NCBI GenBank assembly: GCA_964458125.1
Contig: CAYWHE010000210.1
Span: forward strand, 1-7,078
Length of the DNA stretch: 7,078 bases
Reading direction: 5' to 3'
From: CAYWHE01 sp964458125
GTDB taxonomy: Bacteria; Bacteroidota; Bacteroidia; AKYH767-A; OLB10
A program made the translations under genes and the position numbers. Every line of letters starts with the position of its first letter. The first letter of the stretch is position 1. The notes under the pieces were generated by a model. It did not search any database. It was not told the DNA's origin and worked only from the letters and a program-made list of their open reading frames with translations. This document shows, in pieces, positions 1 through 6,918 of this stretch.

Positions 1-773
1 TGAACCGGAAACTGCATGAAAACGCCGCGTTTTTGGAAAACGGCCAGGACATGCAAAAAATCATCCTTTCCCGGTATATAATGGCCGCTTTTGTTGGACA
101 GGTAAACAAGCCGTCCGTCTTTGATTTCCAGTTCACCGCCGCATGCCACCGGCTTTCCGGCCAGCAGGGAGGAGTGATGGTATTGTCCGACTTTATGACT
201 GCCGATGTGCAAATGCCCTTGTCCGCTCAGCACATAAATAGCTTTTCCGGGACCTGAAAAATGCGTGACCATTTTTCCAGTATCCACTTTGGATCCGCGG
301 GATCCTTTTGGAGACAGGGCATAATAAAAGGTTCCCCCGAGTATATTCACCCTTGACCCCCCTTCCCTTACGATATCGGTATCGTAGGCCACCCTTCTGC
401 CCTGCAATTTAAAATGGTCGATATCGTAATCACCTCTGAAATGGGCGCCCTGCCGCGACAACCATTTTCTGACAAAAATGACGCGGTCGTTGAGTTCCTT
501 TTGTTTGGCGGCCAGCTTGGCCGGTGTATTCTCCTCAAAGAATTTAGCGCGGTCCTTCACACTCACTCCTCCGCCTGCATCCTGCGTTTGCAGACCTTTT
601 GACTGCATGGCCTTGGCTGCTAAAACCGCCTTTTTCAGCAGTGCGGTAGCCAATTCGGTCAGGCGGTCATCAGCAAAATTACTGGCAACCGTATTTTCCG
701 TTTTATAATGTGCATTCACCCGGAGTTTGTTCTGGGGTTCCAGGTAATCCTCCAATCCGATGTAATAGGGCAT
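1..773 (-). CDS. Partial gene: protein with IQM-like HHSSxLAG / SGHYxP domain, function unknown
   Basis: I translated this frame by hand: an ATG at 773-771 opens a frame with no stop for 257 codons that runs off the left edge, so the C-terminus is missing. There is no signal peptide, so the protein is probably cytoplasmic. Residues 1-110 look mainly helical and charged (for example LTELATALLKKAVLAAKAM at 39-56). Residues 115-257 look beta-rich and contain AIYVLSGQGHLHIG (178-191), HHSSLLAG (199-206), a G-rich turn and SGHYIP (229-234), followed by a helix-like stretch DDFLHVLAVFQKRGV. This order of motifs matches the conserved core of plant IQM calmodulin-binding proteins (HSSFLAG, then SGHYxP) as I remember it, and I recall similar stretches in bacterial proteins of unknown function, some in toxin-like contexts. 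No IQ calmodulin-binding motif is visible. The function is unknown. It is separated from the WG-repeat gene by 181 bp and is probably transcribed separately. The reading frame is strong; the family link is from memory. Confidence 0.85.
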   Translation of the reverse strand, partial: MPYYIGLEDYLEPQNKLRVNAHYKTENTVASNFADDRLTELATALLKKAVLAAKAMQSKGLQTQDAGGGVSVKDRAKFFEENTPAKLAAKQKELNDRVIFVRKWLSRQGAHFRGDYDIDHFKLQGRRVAYDTDIVREGGSRVNILGGTFYYALSPKGSRGSKVDTGKMVTHFSGPGKAIYVLSGQGHLHIGSHKVGQYHHSSLLAGKPVACGGELEIKDGRLVYLSNKSGHYIPGKDDFLHVLAVFQKRGVFMQFPV

Positions 774-954
774 GGCTTTTTTTTGGTAAATATATTAATT
801 TTTGCATACAAAGACATTTTGTTAAAAAAAAATGATCTGGAGATCCTGGGTTGTTATGTTTGGTGCAGAAAGTGACCGGCGTCTATACAACCGCTGATAA
901 AAATATGGAGGCCAACAACTGTCTTGAAGAAAGACACCAAACACGTATAGCTGA
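774..954. other. Spacer between the WG-repeat gene and the IQM-like gene
   Basis: No credible gene is seen in these 181 bases; a plus-strand frame starting at 851 is mostly antisense to the WG-repeat gene. The spacer must hold the end of the WG-repeat transcript and probably the promoter of the IQM-like gene. On the minus strand, positions 816-809 read TGTCTTTG, one mismatch from the Bacteroidota -7 box TAnnTTTG, about 36 bases before the ATG at 773; no clear upstream TTG box accompanies it. A 9-bp perfect inverted repeat, TGTTTGGTG (857-865) and CACCAAACA (935-943), spans most of the spacer. Its 69-base loop makes a function doubtful. Confidence 0.6.
824..845 (-). terminator. Weak candidate terminator after the WG-repeat gene
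   Basis: Read on the minus strand, GATCTCCAGATC (845-834) can fold into a very short stem (four pairs with a four-base loop) and is followed one base later by nine T residues (832-824). The T tract is good but the stem is too short to be convincing. It lies about 110 bases past the WG-repeat stop codon and just before the possible promoter of the IQM-like gene. Confidence 0.2.
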
Positions 955-967
955 TTACCGAATCAGC
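950..967 (-). other. Small perfect hairpin overlapping the WG-repeat stop codon
   Basis: GCTGATT (950-956) and AATCAGC (961-967) form a 7-bp perfect stem around a four-base loop. The TAA stop codon of the WG-repeat gene (957-955) sits across the loop and stem. No T tract follows on the minus strand, so it is not a standard intrinsic terminator. It could stabilise the 3' end of the message or be coincidence. Confidence 0.35.
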
Positions 968-2007
968 TCCATATCCCGGATCCCTTCGAATTTAGGTTCG
1001 ATGATCCATTTTCCCTGTTTGTCGATCATACCCCAGTGTTCTCCCTGTTTGGCTGCGGCAAAACCATTTTTAAAATCACGGACCCCGTCAAATTTGGGTT
1101 CGATCACCCATTTACCCTTGTTGTCATAAAAACCTTTCTTATCACCCTTTTTACCGTCGGCCAGGCCTTCGGAAAAGTCACCCAATACATCCGAACAGGC
1201 AATGGAAACCTCTTCACCCTGCAGATTAACATAGGTCCATACTTCTCCCTTTTTCACGCGTGCCAGTCCGCTGAGAATATCAAAATTTTTTGCGGCATCG
1301 TATTTTGGCTGGATGGCCCAATCACCCCTGGCATTGAGAAAACCCACCTTTCCGTCAGATCCCTTCACCCAGGCCAGTCCGGCGCTGAATGGTCCAACAC
1401 TTTCAAATTCTGCGGCTACGACAATTTGTCCGCCGGTCCCGATGAATCCCATCCGTTTATCGGGAGCCCTGTACATGGCCATGCCTTCCCTGAAAGATTT
1501 CACATCGGTCATGGCACCGGTTATCGGAGTTTCTTTACCCTTCGTATCAATAACAAAAAATTTCCTGCTCATTTCCACGATGGCATGGCCCTGGTTAAAC
1601 TCGCTTGCATCATCATACTTCGCTTCAATGACCAGTTTTCCTGTACCGTTCATATAACCCCAGCGCTCGCCCAGGCGGACCTGTATCAGGTCATCATTGA
1701 AACCCTTGTAATCCGTGAGCAGTCCTTCCTTTATCTTAAACCCGGAAATTTCCGTTTCCGTTATTTTTCCGGAAGTATTGATAAAATAAAACTGTTTCTT
1801 CGCTTTATCATAAACTGCAGCGAGTCCGTTTGAAGAGAATTCATAACATTTTTCGAACCGGGGTTCAATGATCATTTCCCCCTTCTGATTGGCATAACCC
1901 CAGAGTTTACTTCCCATGGGCCTTACCTGGGTGATATAGGTTTGGGACCAGGAATTAAAAATGTTAAACAGGCTCATCGCCAACAGGGCAAGAATATTTT
2001 TTTTCAT
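955..2007 (-). CDS. Exported WG-repeat protein
   Basis: The protein has 350 residues from the chosen start. Residues 1-21 form a signal peptide (MKKN, a hydrophobic core, then NSWS before Q22). The rest is an almost unbroken array of WG (KWG) repeats about 35 residues apart: repeat cores start near residues 36 (WGY), 73 (FYF), 116 (WGY), 150 (FFV), 186 (MGF), 221 (VGF), 257 (WTY), 291 (KGF) and 325 (WGM), many followed by a G-K/E-x-V/I-I-E-P-K-F/Y-type strand and an F..GxA segment. The ninth unit ends after EPKFEGIRDMELIR, so it is a half repeat. WG repeats are common in Bacteroidota exported proteins and are thought to build beta-rich scaffolds; no enzyme or partner can be named. I chose Met at 2007 rather than the upstream Met at 2061 because the longer form adds 18 residues (with PLPG) before a normal signal peptide and overlaps an exact -7 promoter box at 2055-2048. 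The gap to the upstream gene is 80 bp. Confidence 0.9.
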   Translation of the reverse strand: MKKNILALLAMSLFNIFNSWSQTYITQVRPMGSKLWGYANQKGEMIIEPRFEKCYEFSSNGLAAVYDKAKKQFYFINTSGKITETEISGFKIKEGLLTDYKGFNDDLIQVRLGERWGYMNGTGKLVIEAKYDDASEFNQGHAIVEMSRKFFVIDTKGKETPITGAMTDVKSFREGMAMYRAPDKRMGFIGTGGQIVVAAEFESVGPFSAGLAWVKGSDGKVGFLNARGDWAIQPKYDAAKNFDILSGLARVKKGEVWTYVNLQGEEVSIACSDVLGDFSEGLADGKKGDKKGFYDNKGKWVIEPKFDGVRDFKNGFAAAKQGEHWGMIDKQGKWIIEPKFEGIRDMELIR

Positions 2008-2047
2008 GGGTCTTTGATTTTTTAAATTGATACCCGGCAAGGGCAGG

Positions 2048-2055
2048 CAAAAATA
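2048..2055 (-). promoter_or_regulatory. Candidate Bacteroidota -7 promoter box for the WG-repeat gene
   Basis: The minus strand reads TATTTTTG at 2055-2048, an exact match to TAnnTTTG, the -7 element used by the Bacteroidota primary sigma factor. It lies about 40 bases before the ATG at 2007, in an AT-rich gap after the HhH-barrel gene. No TTG was found at the usual upstream spacing, so the match is half a promoter. If real, the WG-repeat gene can be expressed independently of the operon upstream. Confidence 0.4.
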
Positions 2056-2087
2056 ATTCAAATTTTAATTCTCCGTTGCATCCAGCT

Positions 2088-4202
2088 TTAAAATTCCCAT
2101 CGCACCTGAAGTTTTACATCCGTCTTTTTTGGTCCGTCAATTTCATCGAGTCCTGAACTGACGACATCGCGGTTGGCATAAACCGTCTGGGCTACGCGTG
2201 CCCAGACATCAAGCCCTTTCATAACATGCCAGTTCAGCATCAGGTAAACCCGTTGCCCCCTGTAAAAATAAGCGGGGATGGAATAGGTACCGGGGATGTC
2301 GTTTTCGTAGGTATATATCCGGGAATCGTAGGACCTGGTATCAAACAAGGCATAACGGAAATTAAAAGACAGGGGAAACCCCATGGGGTTGTATGCGACA
2401 TCCTGCATGATGGCAATTCCATCATCAGATGCGCTGTTTTCAATTTTATATTTCACCCATTCCACGCGGCTTTTAAAGGAAAAGGACGCCGACACTTTGT
2501 ACGTGGCATTAAACCGCCAGTTGGTCTGCCGCGTATCCACGAGGTAATCGATGGCCGTCGCATCACCGTAAACATTCTGCTGCTTTTTCGTTTCCTTTAA
2601 CCGTACGTACAGTTCCGCTTTTTTGGAAGGGGTATACGTAACCTGTGCCAGGTATTCATACCCATGTGAAGGAGCATCTACCTGGTAACGGAGCCAGGGG
2701 AAGGTAAAAAAATCAACATACGCATTCAGCGAAACCACACGTATAGGTTTAAGCGTTATACCGGAATAAATTCCCCGCTCATTAGCCACATCACTTTCCC
2801 GCAAGGGATTCGACACAAATGTGTAGTAATTCCGTGCGTAATTCCTGTGAAGCAGCGTCAGCGAAACACGCGGATCCAGGCTGATGAGGGCACCGTTCAG
2901 GTATGCCAGGGCGCCGTTTTTATTCCGCGCGATTTCTCCGAAAAAATTGAAATTCCGGAACACGTAACTGTAATCAAAGGCTGCATTCTGAAAATCGGTT
3001 CCGCTGAAGTCAAACCGGTTGTATAGCTGCGGTGTCCGTTCGAGATCCACAGCAAGGTGACTCTGCACGGCCGTAACGCCCAGGTTCAGATTCCGCAAAT
3101 CGAAGGACAGGTGCCCCCCGATCATGGTTTCCTTCAGGGAATGCTTGTCGGCCAGTTCAGCGGGGGTGCGGTGATAACCGGACAGGCTGACGGAAGAAAC
3201 CAGTATGGTCTCGCCATATTCATTGGTATCGGCAATATTGGCATCCAGTTTTACTGAAGAATAAAAAATATCGAGTTTAAACTGCCTGATGCCGATTGAA
3301 ACTGCTGCTCCCCTGCGGTAACTTCCTTCGTTGACTGAACTATAAGGCATGATGCCCGATGCATTGCGTTTGACGGAACTGACGTCGGAGCCCTTTCCGA
3401 AAGCCAGTCCCGTCCATAAAGTGAGGCCCTGGCCGTAGGATAAATAATAATCCCCCAATGCCAGTGCTTTTACCGGACCGAGATTGCGTATAAAAAGGTG
3501 TGCGGAATAAAAATCAAAACCGTTTTTCTGGCTGCCTTTGAAAAACTCTTCCCCTGCATCCTTCTCACCTGTTATGCCCCAGCTCAGGTAACGGCCGTAG
3601 GTAAACCGGTATCGTGCGTAAATTTTCTGAGGGCTTCCCAAATATCTCCCGTTTGGGTTTTGTATGCTCATGGAATCCTCTTCCATAAACCCTTTTTTCT
3701 TTTCCAGGGTCTGCTCCATGCGAAGCGTCACCTGGTGTTTGCCGTTTTTCACCATCTTCCACATGGAGGACAGGGAGGGAAGCGGCTGCTCATCAATTTT
3801 CACATAGGGTAACAGTTCGCGAATGAGGGCAGGAGTAAAGCCATCAATGGTTTGCAGTTCTTCGAGGGTGAGCAGGTCACCGTTTTCCTCCAGGTGTTTC
3901 AGAAGGGCGGTAATCCGGATATCATCGAGGATGCCCAGCTGCTGCAATTCCTCTTTATCCGTACGGTTCAGGTTAACGGGATGATCCCGGTAAAACTGCA
4001 GGTTCTCCATTAACTCGGAATAATCCGTGGATTCATCCCCGCCTTCGGCCAGTTTCTCCAGCTTATCTTCTTCCTTAACCGGTGGTGGTTCCTGTGAAAA
4101 TGAGCGTCCGGGCATCATGGTCATGGCCATCAGCAAAAGGGATGTGATGATAAAATGAATTACCTGCTGACGCATGCTGTCCGGAGCCTGCCAAACTTTC
4201 AT
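2088..4202 (-). CDS. Exported helix-hairpin-helix (ComEA-like) protein with outer-membrane barrel-like region
   Basis: This 704-residue protein belongs to a Bacteroidota family usually annotated only as helix-hairpin-helix domain protein. A signal peptide covers about residues 1-36, with hydrophobic FIITSLLLMAMTMM and RSFS before Q37. An acidic, low-complexity linker (37-60) follows. Residues 76-136 resemble a ComEA-type double HhH domain: VNLNRTDKEELQQLGIL, then ITALLKHLEENG, LLTLEELQTIDGF and IRELLPYV. In ComEA this fold binds double-stranded DNA in the periplasm. From about residue 150 onward the protein is rich in alternating polar/aromatic beta strands, with a conserved-looking LGDYYLSYGQGLTLW (249-263), and ends in KLQVRWEF with a terminal Phe, as outer-membrane barrels do. 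I infer a periplasmic HhH domain tethered to an outer-membrane barrel; DNA binding is not shown. Met10 (4175) is an alternative start with a more compact signal peptide. It follows the PorV-like gene by 7 bases, implying co-expression. Confidence 0.9.
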   Translation of the reverse strand: MKVWQAPDSMRQQVIHFIITSLLLMAMTMMPGRSFSQEPPPVKEEDKLEKLAEGGDESTDYSELMENLQFYRDHPVNLNRTDKEELQQLGILDDIRITALLKHLEENGDLLTLEELQTIDGFTPALIRELLPYVKIDEQPLPSLSSMWKMVKNGKHQVTLRMEQTLEKKKGFMEEDSMSIQNPNGRYLGSPQKIYARYRFTYGRYLSWGITGEKDAGEEFFKGSQKNGFDFYSAHLFIRNLGPVKALALGDYYLSYGQGLTLWTGLAFGKGSDVSSVKRNASGIMPYSSVNEGSYRRGAAVSIGIRQFKLDIFYSSVKLDANIADTNEYGETILVSSVSLSGYHRTPAELADKHSLKETMIGGHLSFDLRNLNLGVTAVQSHLAVDLERTPQLYNRFDFSGTDFQNAAFDYSYVFRNFNFFGEIARNKNGALAYLNGALISLDPRVSLTLLHRNYARNYYTFVSNPLRESDVANERGIYSGITLKPIRVVSLNAYVDFFTFPWLRYQVDAPSHGYEYLAQVTYTPSKKAELYVRLKETKKQQNVYGDATAIDYLVDTRQTNWRFNATYKVSASFSFKSRVEWVKYKIENSASDDGIAIMQDVAYNPMGFPLSFNFRYALFDTRSYDSRIYTYENDIPGTYSIPAYFYRGQRVYLMLNWHVMKGLDVWARVAQTVYANRDVVSSGLDEIDGPKKTDVKLQVRWEF

Positions 4203-4209
4203 GGTTGCC

Positions 4210-5037
4210 CTATTTAAAATTATACGACAATGCCAGTTGTGGACTGAAACCCAGCACCTGGTGGTAGGTGGAGGCCAGGTCGATGCGAAGCCGGTCGAGA
4301 AGTAAACCGAAACCGAAAGCGTACAGGCCGGGGTTTGATGAAATACCCGTACGCAGGTATAACTGTTTCACGATATGGTATTCAATACCCGCCCGGATTA
4401 TGTTTTTTTCATTCAGGCCTTTCTCGGCTTCCGCGCTCAGGATGACCTTATCGGAAATCGTATATCCCAGGCCCAGTTTAAGCGTGGAGGGAATTCGTTC
4501 ATCGTCATAGCCGGCCAGTTTGGCACGGGTGGGATTAAAGACATGAGCGGCAATCACCAGGTCCCTGATCAGCATAGCCTGGATTCCGGCTTCCACGGTA
4601 AAGGCATGTCGGTCGCCATAACTTTCAGCCAGGTGTATATTCAGGTAATCGATTTGTATGCCCGCCGATACCTTATCACCGAAGGCCCTGGAATAAGCAA
4701 GGCCCGCCTTTTTTTCATTATACAGGTTAAACCCATAGTAGGAAACGCTCAGGGCAAACACTCCGCTCCTTTTGGTGGGAATGGCCAACGCCAGTCCGCG
4801 GACGCTGAGTTCGGGGAGCAGGAAACGGAATTCATTGGTCAGGCCCACCGAGACACCTTTCAGCCTGCCCAGTCCTGCCTGGTTATGGAAGGCGGCCCAG
4901 AGGTCATGGTAGGTGGCCGATGCTCCGCCGACGGCAGCGGAACGCGCTCCACCGGCCTGGTTGCCATCGGAAGCGGAGGCCGGGCGGAATGAAATAACAA
5001 AAACAAATACGAGGAAACAGGCTGATTTTTTAAACAT
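4210..5037 (-). CDS. PorV/PorQ-like outer-membrane beta-barrel protein
   Basis: The protein has 275 residues. Residues 1-22 are a signal peptide ending ASA before SD. The mature N-terminus has the hallmark of PorV/PorQ and the wider FadL-like family: QAGGARSAAVGGASA (27-41), then a W-x-A-F-x-N-x-A-G-L box (47-56, WAAFHNQAGL), which in relatives forms the plug-like N-terminal segment of a small barrel. The rest is a series of amphipathic beta strands (such as FALSVSYYGFNLY and KLGLGYTISDKVILSAEAE), ending LALSYNFK, consistent with an outer-membrane barrel. It is shorter than the type IX secretion proteins PorV and PorQ, and no other type IX gene is in the window, so I do not assign it that role. 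It sits 19 bases after purE and 7 bases before the HhH-barrel gene; the second spacing suggests the two envelope proteins may work together. The ATG at 5037 fits the signal peptide and needs no alternative. Confidence 0.87.
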   Translation of the reverse strand: MFKKSACFLVFVFVISFRPASASDGNQAGGARSAAVGGASATYHDLWAAFHNQAGLGRLKGVSVGLTNEFRFLLPELSVRGLALAIPTKRSGVFALSVSYYGFNLYNEKKAGLAYSRAFGDKVSAGIQIDYLNIHLAESYGDRHAFTVEAGIQAMLIRDLVIAAHVFNPTRAKLAGYDDERIPSTLKLGLGYTISDKVILSAEAEKGLNEKNIIRAGIEYHIVKQLYLRTGISSNPGLYAFGFGLLLDRLRIDLASTYHQVLGFSPQLALSYNFK

Positions 5038-5056
5038 GCAGGTTAGGCTGATCGGG

Positions 5057-5554
5057 TTATTTTTTCTTTTTCAGGTCCGCATTGGCTTTGACAACTTTAT
5101 CCCGGAGGCCCGCTTTAAACTTTTCCAGTTTCTGCTGAATTTTTTTATCCGTTGATCCGATGATCTGTGCGGCCAGGATGCCTGCATTCTGTGCGGCATT
5201 GAGGGCCACCGTGGCTACCGGTACCCCGTTGGGCATCTGCAGGATGGACAATACCGAATCCCACCCGTCAATGGAATTGCCGGATTTGATGGGCACGCCG
5301 ATCACCGGCAGCGTGGTCAGCGAAGCCACCATACCGGGCAGGTGGGCTGCACCGCCGGCGCCGGCAATAATCACACGCAAGCCCCTGCCCGCTGCCGCGC
5401 TGGCATACTGAAACATCTTATCCGGGGTGCGATGCGCGGACACTACCTCCACTTCACAGGATATTCCAAACTGTGTGAGAATTTCTCCGGCTGCCCGCAT
5501 GATGCCGTAATCCGAATCACTGCCCATGATAATGCCGACCAATACCTTGCTCAT
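5057..5554 (-). CDS. purE: N5-carboxyaminoimidazole ribonucleotide mutase, class I PurE
   Basis: PurE moves the carboxyl group of N5-CAIR, made by PurK, to carbon to give CAIR in de novo purine synthesis; it acts in the cytoplasm, and family members are octamers. The 165-residue length is normal. The signature elements are present in order: GSDSD (11-15), the catalytic-site SAHRTP (39-44, His41), AGAGGAAHLPG (64-74, His71), GVP (86-88) and QMPNGVPVATVAL (106-118) followed by NAG (123-125). This pattern, together with an adjacent purK, identifies the class I mutase rather than the class II AIR carboxylase. The C-terminus is a lysine-rich tail (LKKKK) of no known role. The ATG at 5554 begins one base after the purK TGA, which suggests translational coupling, and directly precedes the conserved first strand. 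Confidence 0.98.
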   Translation of the reverse strand: MSKVLVGIIMGSDSDYGIMRAAGEILTQFGISCEVEVVSAHRTPDKMFQYASAAAGRGLRVIIAGAGGAAHLPGMVASLTTLPVIGVPIKSGNSIDGWDSVLSILQMPNGVPVATVALNAAQNAGILAAQIIGSTDKKIQQKLEKFKAGLRDKVVKANADLKKKK

Positions 5555-5555
5555 A

Positions 5556-6701
5556 TCAGGAAATAACTTTTAATGTTTCTTTTACTTGAACCGCAATCCT
5601 TCCGGCTTCTTCCAGGGTGGCTGCGGTAATGGTGACATGTCCCATCTTCCGGAAAGGCTTTGTCATTTTTTTTCCATAAAGATGAATATAAGTTCCGGGT
5701 AATGCAAGCACCTGTTCCAGGCCCCTATAAACGGCAGGCCCGTTGTATCCCTTTTCGCCCAGGAGGTTCACCATAACGGCAGGACGGGTGATGGAAGGGT
5801 CCCCCAGCGGCCAATTGAAAATAGCTCTCAGATGCTGTTCATACTGGGACGTAACGTTTCCTTCTATGGTCTGGTGCCCGCTGTTATGCGGCCTTGGAGC
5901 GATTTCATTGACCAGCAGGTCTCCCGACCGGGTTACAAACATTTCCACTGCAAGCAAACCCGTCATCTGCAATTCCTTCATCAGTTTCACCGCAATTTCT
6001 CCTGCACGCTGAACGATAACCGGAGAACAGGAAGCCGGCGAGTACAGGTATTCCACGAGGTTGGCTTCCGGGCTAAAGTCCATCTCCACCGGAGGATACA
6101 CCACCGTATCGCCTATGCTGTTTCCGGCTATGATGATGGAAATCTCCCTTTCGAAATCAATGCAGTCTTCCACCACCAGCGGTTCATCAAAGGCCCGGTC
6201 CAGGTCAGCAACGGAATTGATTTTCATCACGCCCTTGCCGTCATATCCGGCCTTATGAGTTTTGATGATATAAGGAAAAGGCCGGTTCAGTTTTAGCAGT
6301 TCATTTCTGGAATCCACCAGGGAAAAAGGGGCCGTTGGAATACCATGATCGCGGTAAAATATTTTCTGACTGGCTTTATCCTGGACCATTTTTATTATGG
6401 CTGGCTGGGGAAAAACGGAAATGCCTTCCGCTTCCAGTTTCAATAAGGCTTCTGTGCAGACGTGCTCAATTTCAATCGTGATCAGGCTTTGTTCTTTCCC
6501 CCAGTCGTAAACGGTTTGAAAATCGTTGAAATCCCCCAGCGTAAATCCCGTGGCTATGTTCCTGCAGGGGGCCTGGGCATCGGGATCGAGAACCTGCGTT
6601 TCGATATTAAAGTCAATTGCCTTCTGGATGAGCATACGGCCAAGTTGCCCGCCGCCCAGGATGCCCAGTCTCAGGTTGGCGGGTATTCCGGATTTTAGCA
6701 T
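5556..6701 (-). CDS. purK: N5-carboxyaminoimidazole ribonucleotide synthase (ATP-grasp)
   Basis: PurK joins AIR and bicarbonate using ATP to make N5-CAIR, the substrate of the neighbouring PurE. The chosen form has 381 residues, a normal length. Visible motifs: nucleotide-binding-like GGGQLGRM (16-23), EIEH (77-80), the ATP-grasp lysine and glycine loop K150AGYDGKG157, VVEDCIDFEREISI (176-189), LLAVEMFV (249-256), the metal- and substrate-binding NEIAPRPHNSGH (265-276), and the C-terminal HLYGK.....RKMGHVT (340-357). All key residues I can check are present, so the enzyme should be active. The frame stays open upstream to a Met at 6791, but those 30 extra residues (rich in R, K, P and G) do not resemble PurK, whose first beta strand begins right after the Met at 6701 (MLKSGIPANLRLGILGGG). 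No Shine-Dalgarno is seen, as usual in Bacteroidota. It is the first gene of the probable operon; its promoter was not identified. Confidence 0.97.
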   Translation of the reverse strand: MLKSGIPANLRLGILGGGQLGRMLIQKAIDFNIETQVLDPDAQAPCRNIATGFTLGDFNDFQTVYDWGKEQSLITIEIEHVCTEALLKLEAEGISVFPQPAIIKMVQDKASQKIFYRDHGIPTAPFSLVDSRNELLKLNRPFPYIIKTHKAGYDGKGVMKINSVADLDRAFDEPLVVEDCIDFEREISIIIAGNSIGDTVVYPPVEMDFSPEANLVEYLYSPASCSPVIVQRAGEIAVKLMKELQMTGLLAVEMFVTRSGDLLVNEIAPRPHNSGHQTIEGNVTSQYEQHLRAIFNWPLGDPSITRPAVMVNLLGEKGYNGPAVYRGLEQVLALPGTYIHLYGKKMTKPFRKMGHVTITAATLEEAGRIAVQVKETLKVIS

Positions 6702-6743
6702 AAGGTAAAAAGTAAACGCAATGATACACTTTTTCCTGTAGAA

Positions 6744-6762
6744 TCCCGGTATGTGTCCGGGA
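6744..6762. other. GC-rich hairpin in the probable purK leader
   Basis: TCCCGG (6744-6749) and CCGGGA (6757-6762) form a perfect 6-bp stem with a seven-base loop, about 43 bases before the purK ATG. On the plus strand it is followed by ATTTT, so it could be a weak terminator for transcription coming from the left; on the minus strand there is no T tract. It does not match a riboswitch I recognise. Confidence 0.35.
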
Positions 6763-6918
6763 ATTTTACCCCGCTGCACCAAGGTCCCCAATATACCTGC
6801 TTCAAAGGAATCTGCCCGTTATCAGGCCGGATCATCACGATAGCCAGGGTTGAAACTTTCCTTCACGGGCCGGATGGGGTTTGACTATATAAGAAAAATA
6901 ATTAGGGTTTAATTTTAT

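Larger units (their letters stand above)
2088..6701 (-). other. Probable operon: purK, purE, PorV-like protein, HhH-barrel protein
   Basis: The four genes share the minus strand with gaps of 1 base (purK-purE), 19 bases (purE to PorV-like) and 7 bases (PorV-like to HhH-barrel), leaving no room for ordinary promoters or terminators between them. The WG-repeat gene, 80 bases further on with its own candidate -7 box, may be reached by read-through because no terminator is visible after 2088. No clear promoter was found before purK. Co-transcription is inferred from spacing only. Confidence 0.65.

Noticed and set aside
857..943. Possible small RNA or attachment site defined by the 9-bp inverted repeat in the spacer
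   Set aside because: The arms are short and 69 bases apart, there is no promoter/terminator pair, and nothing else marks a mobile element.
1036..1833. Plus-strand frame of 265 codons opposite the WG-repeat gene
   Set aside because: It is fully antisense to a clear repeat protein with a signal peptide; its translation shows no family features and is explained by the codon pattern of the true gene.
4375..4992. Plus-strand frame of 205 codons opposite the PorV-like gene
   Set aside because: It lies entirely inside a well-supported minus-strand outer-membrane protein gene and its translation has no recognisable domain.
4210..5037. Assignment of the PorV-like gene as type IX secretion PorV or PorQ
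   Set aside because: Only the N-terminal family box is shared with confidence; the protein is short and no other type IX gene is present in the window.
6702..6791. N-terminal extension of purK by 30 codons
   Set aside because: The extra residues do not resemble PurK and the region contains a perfect GC-rich hairpin (6744-6762); the Met at 6701 gives the usual length and directly precedes the first conserved strand.
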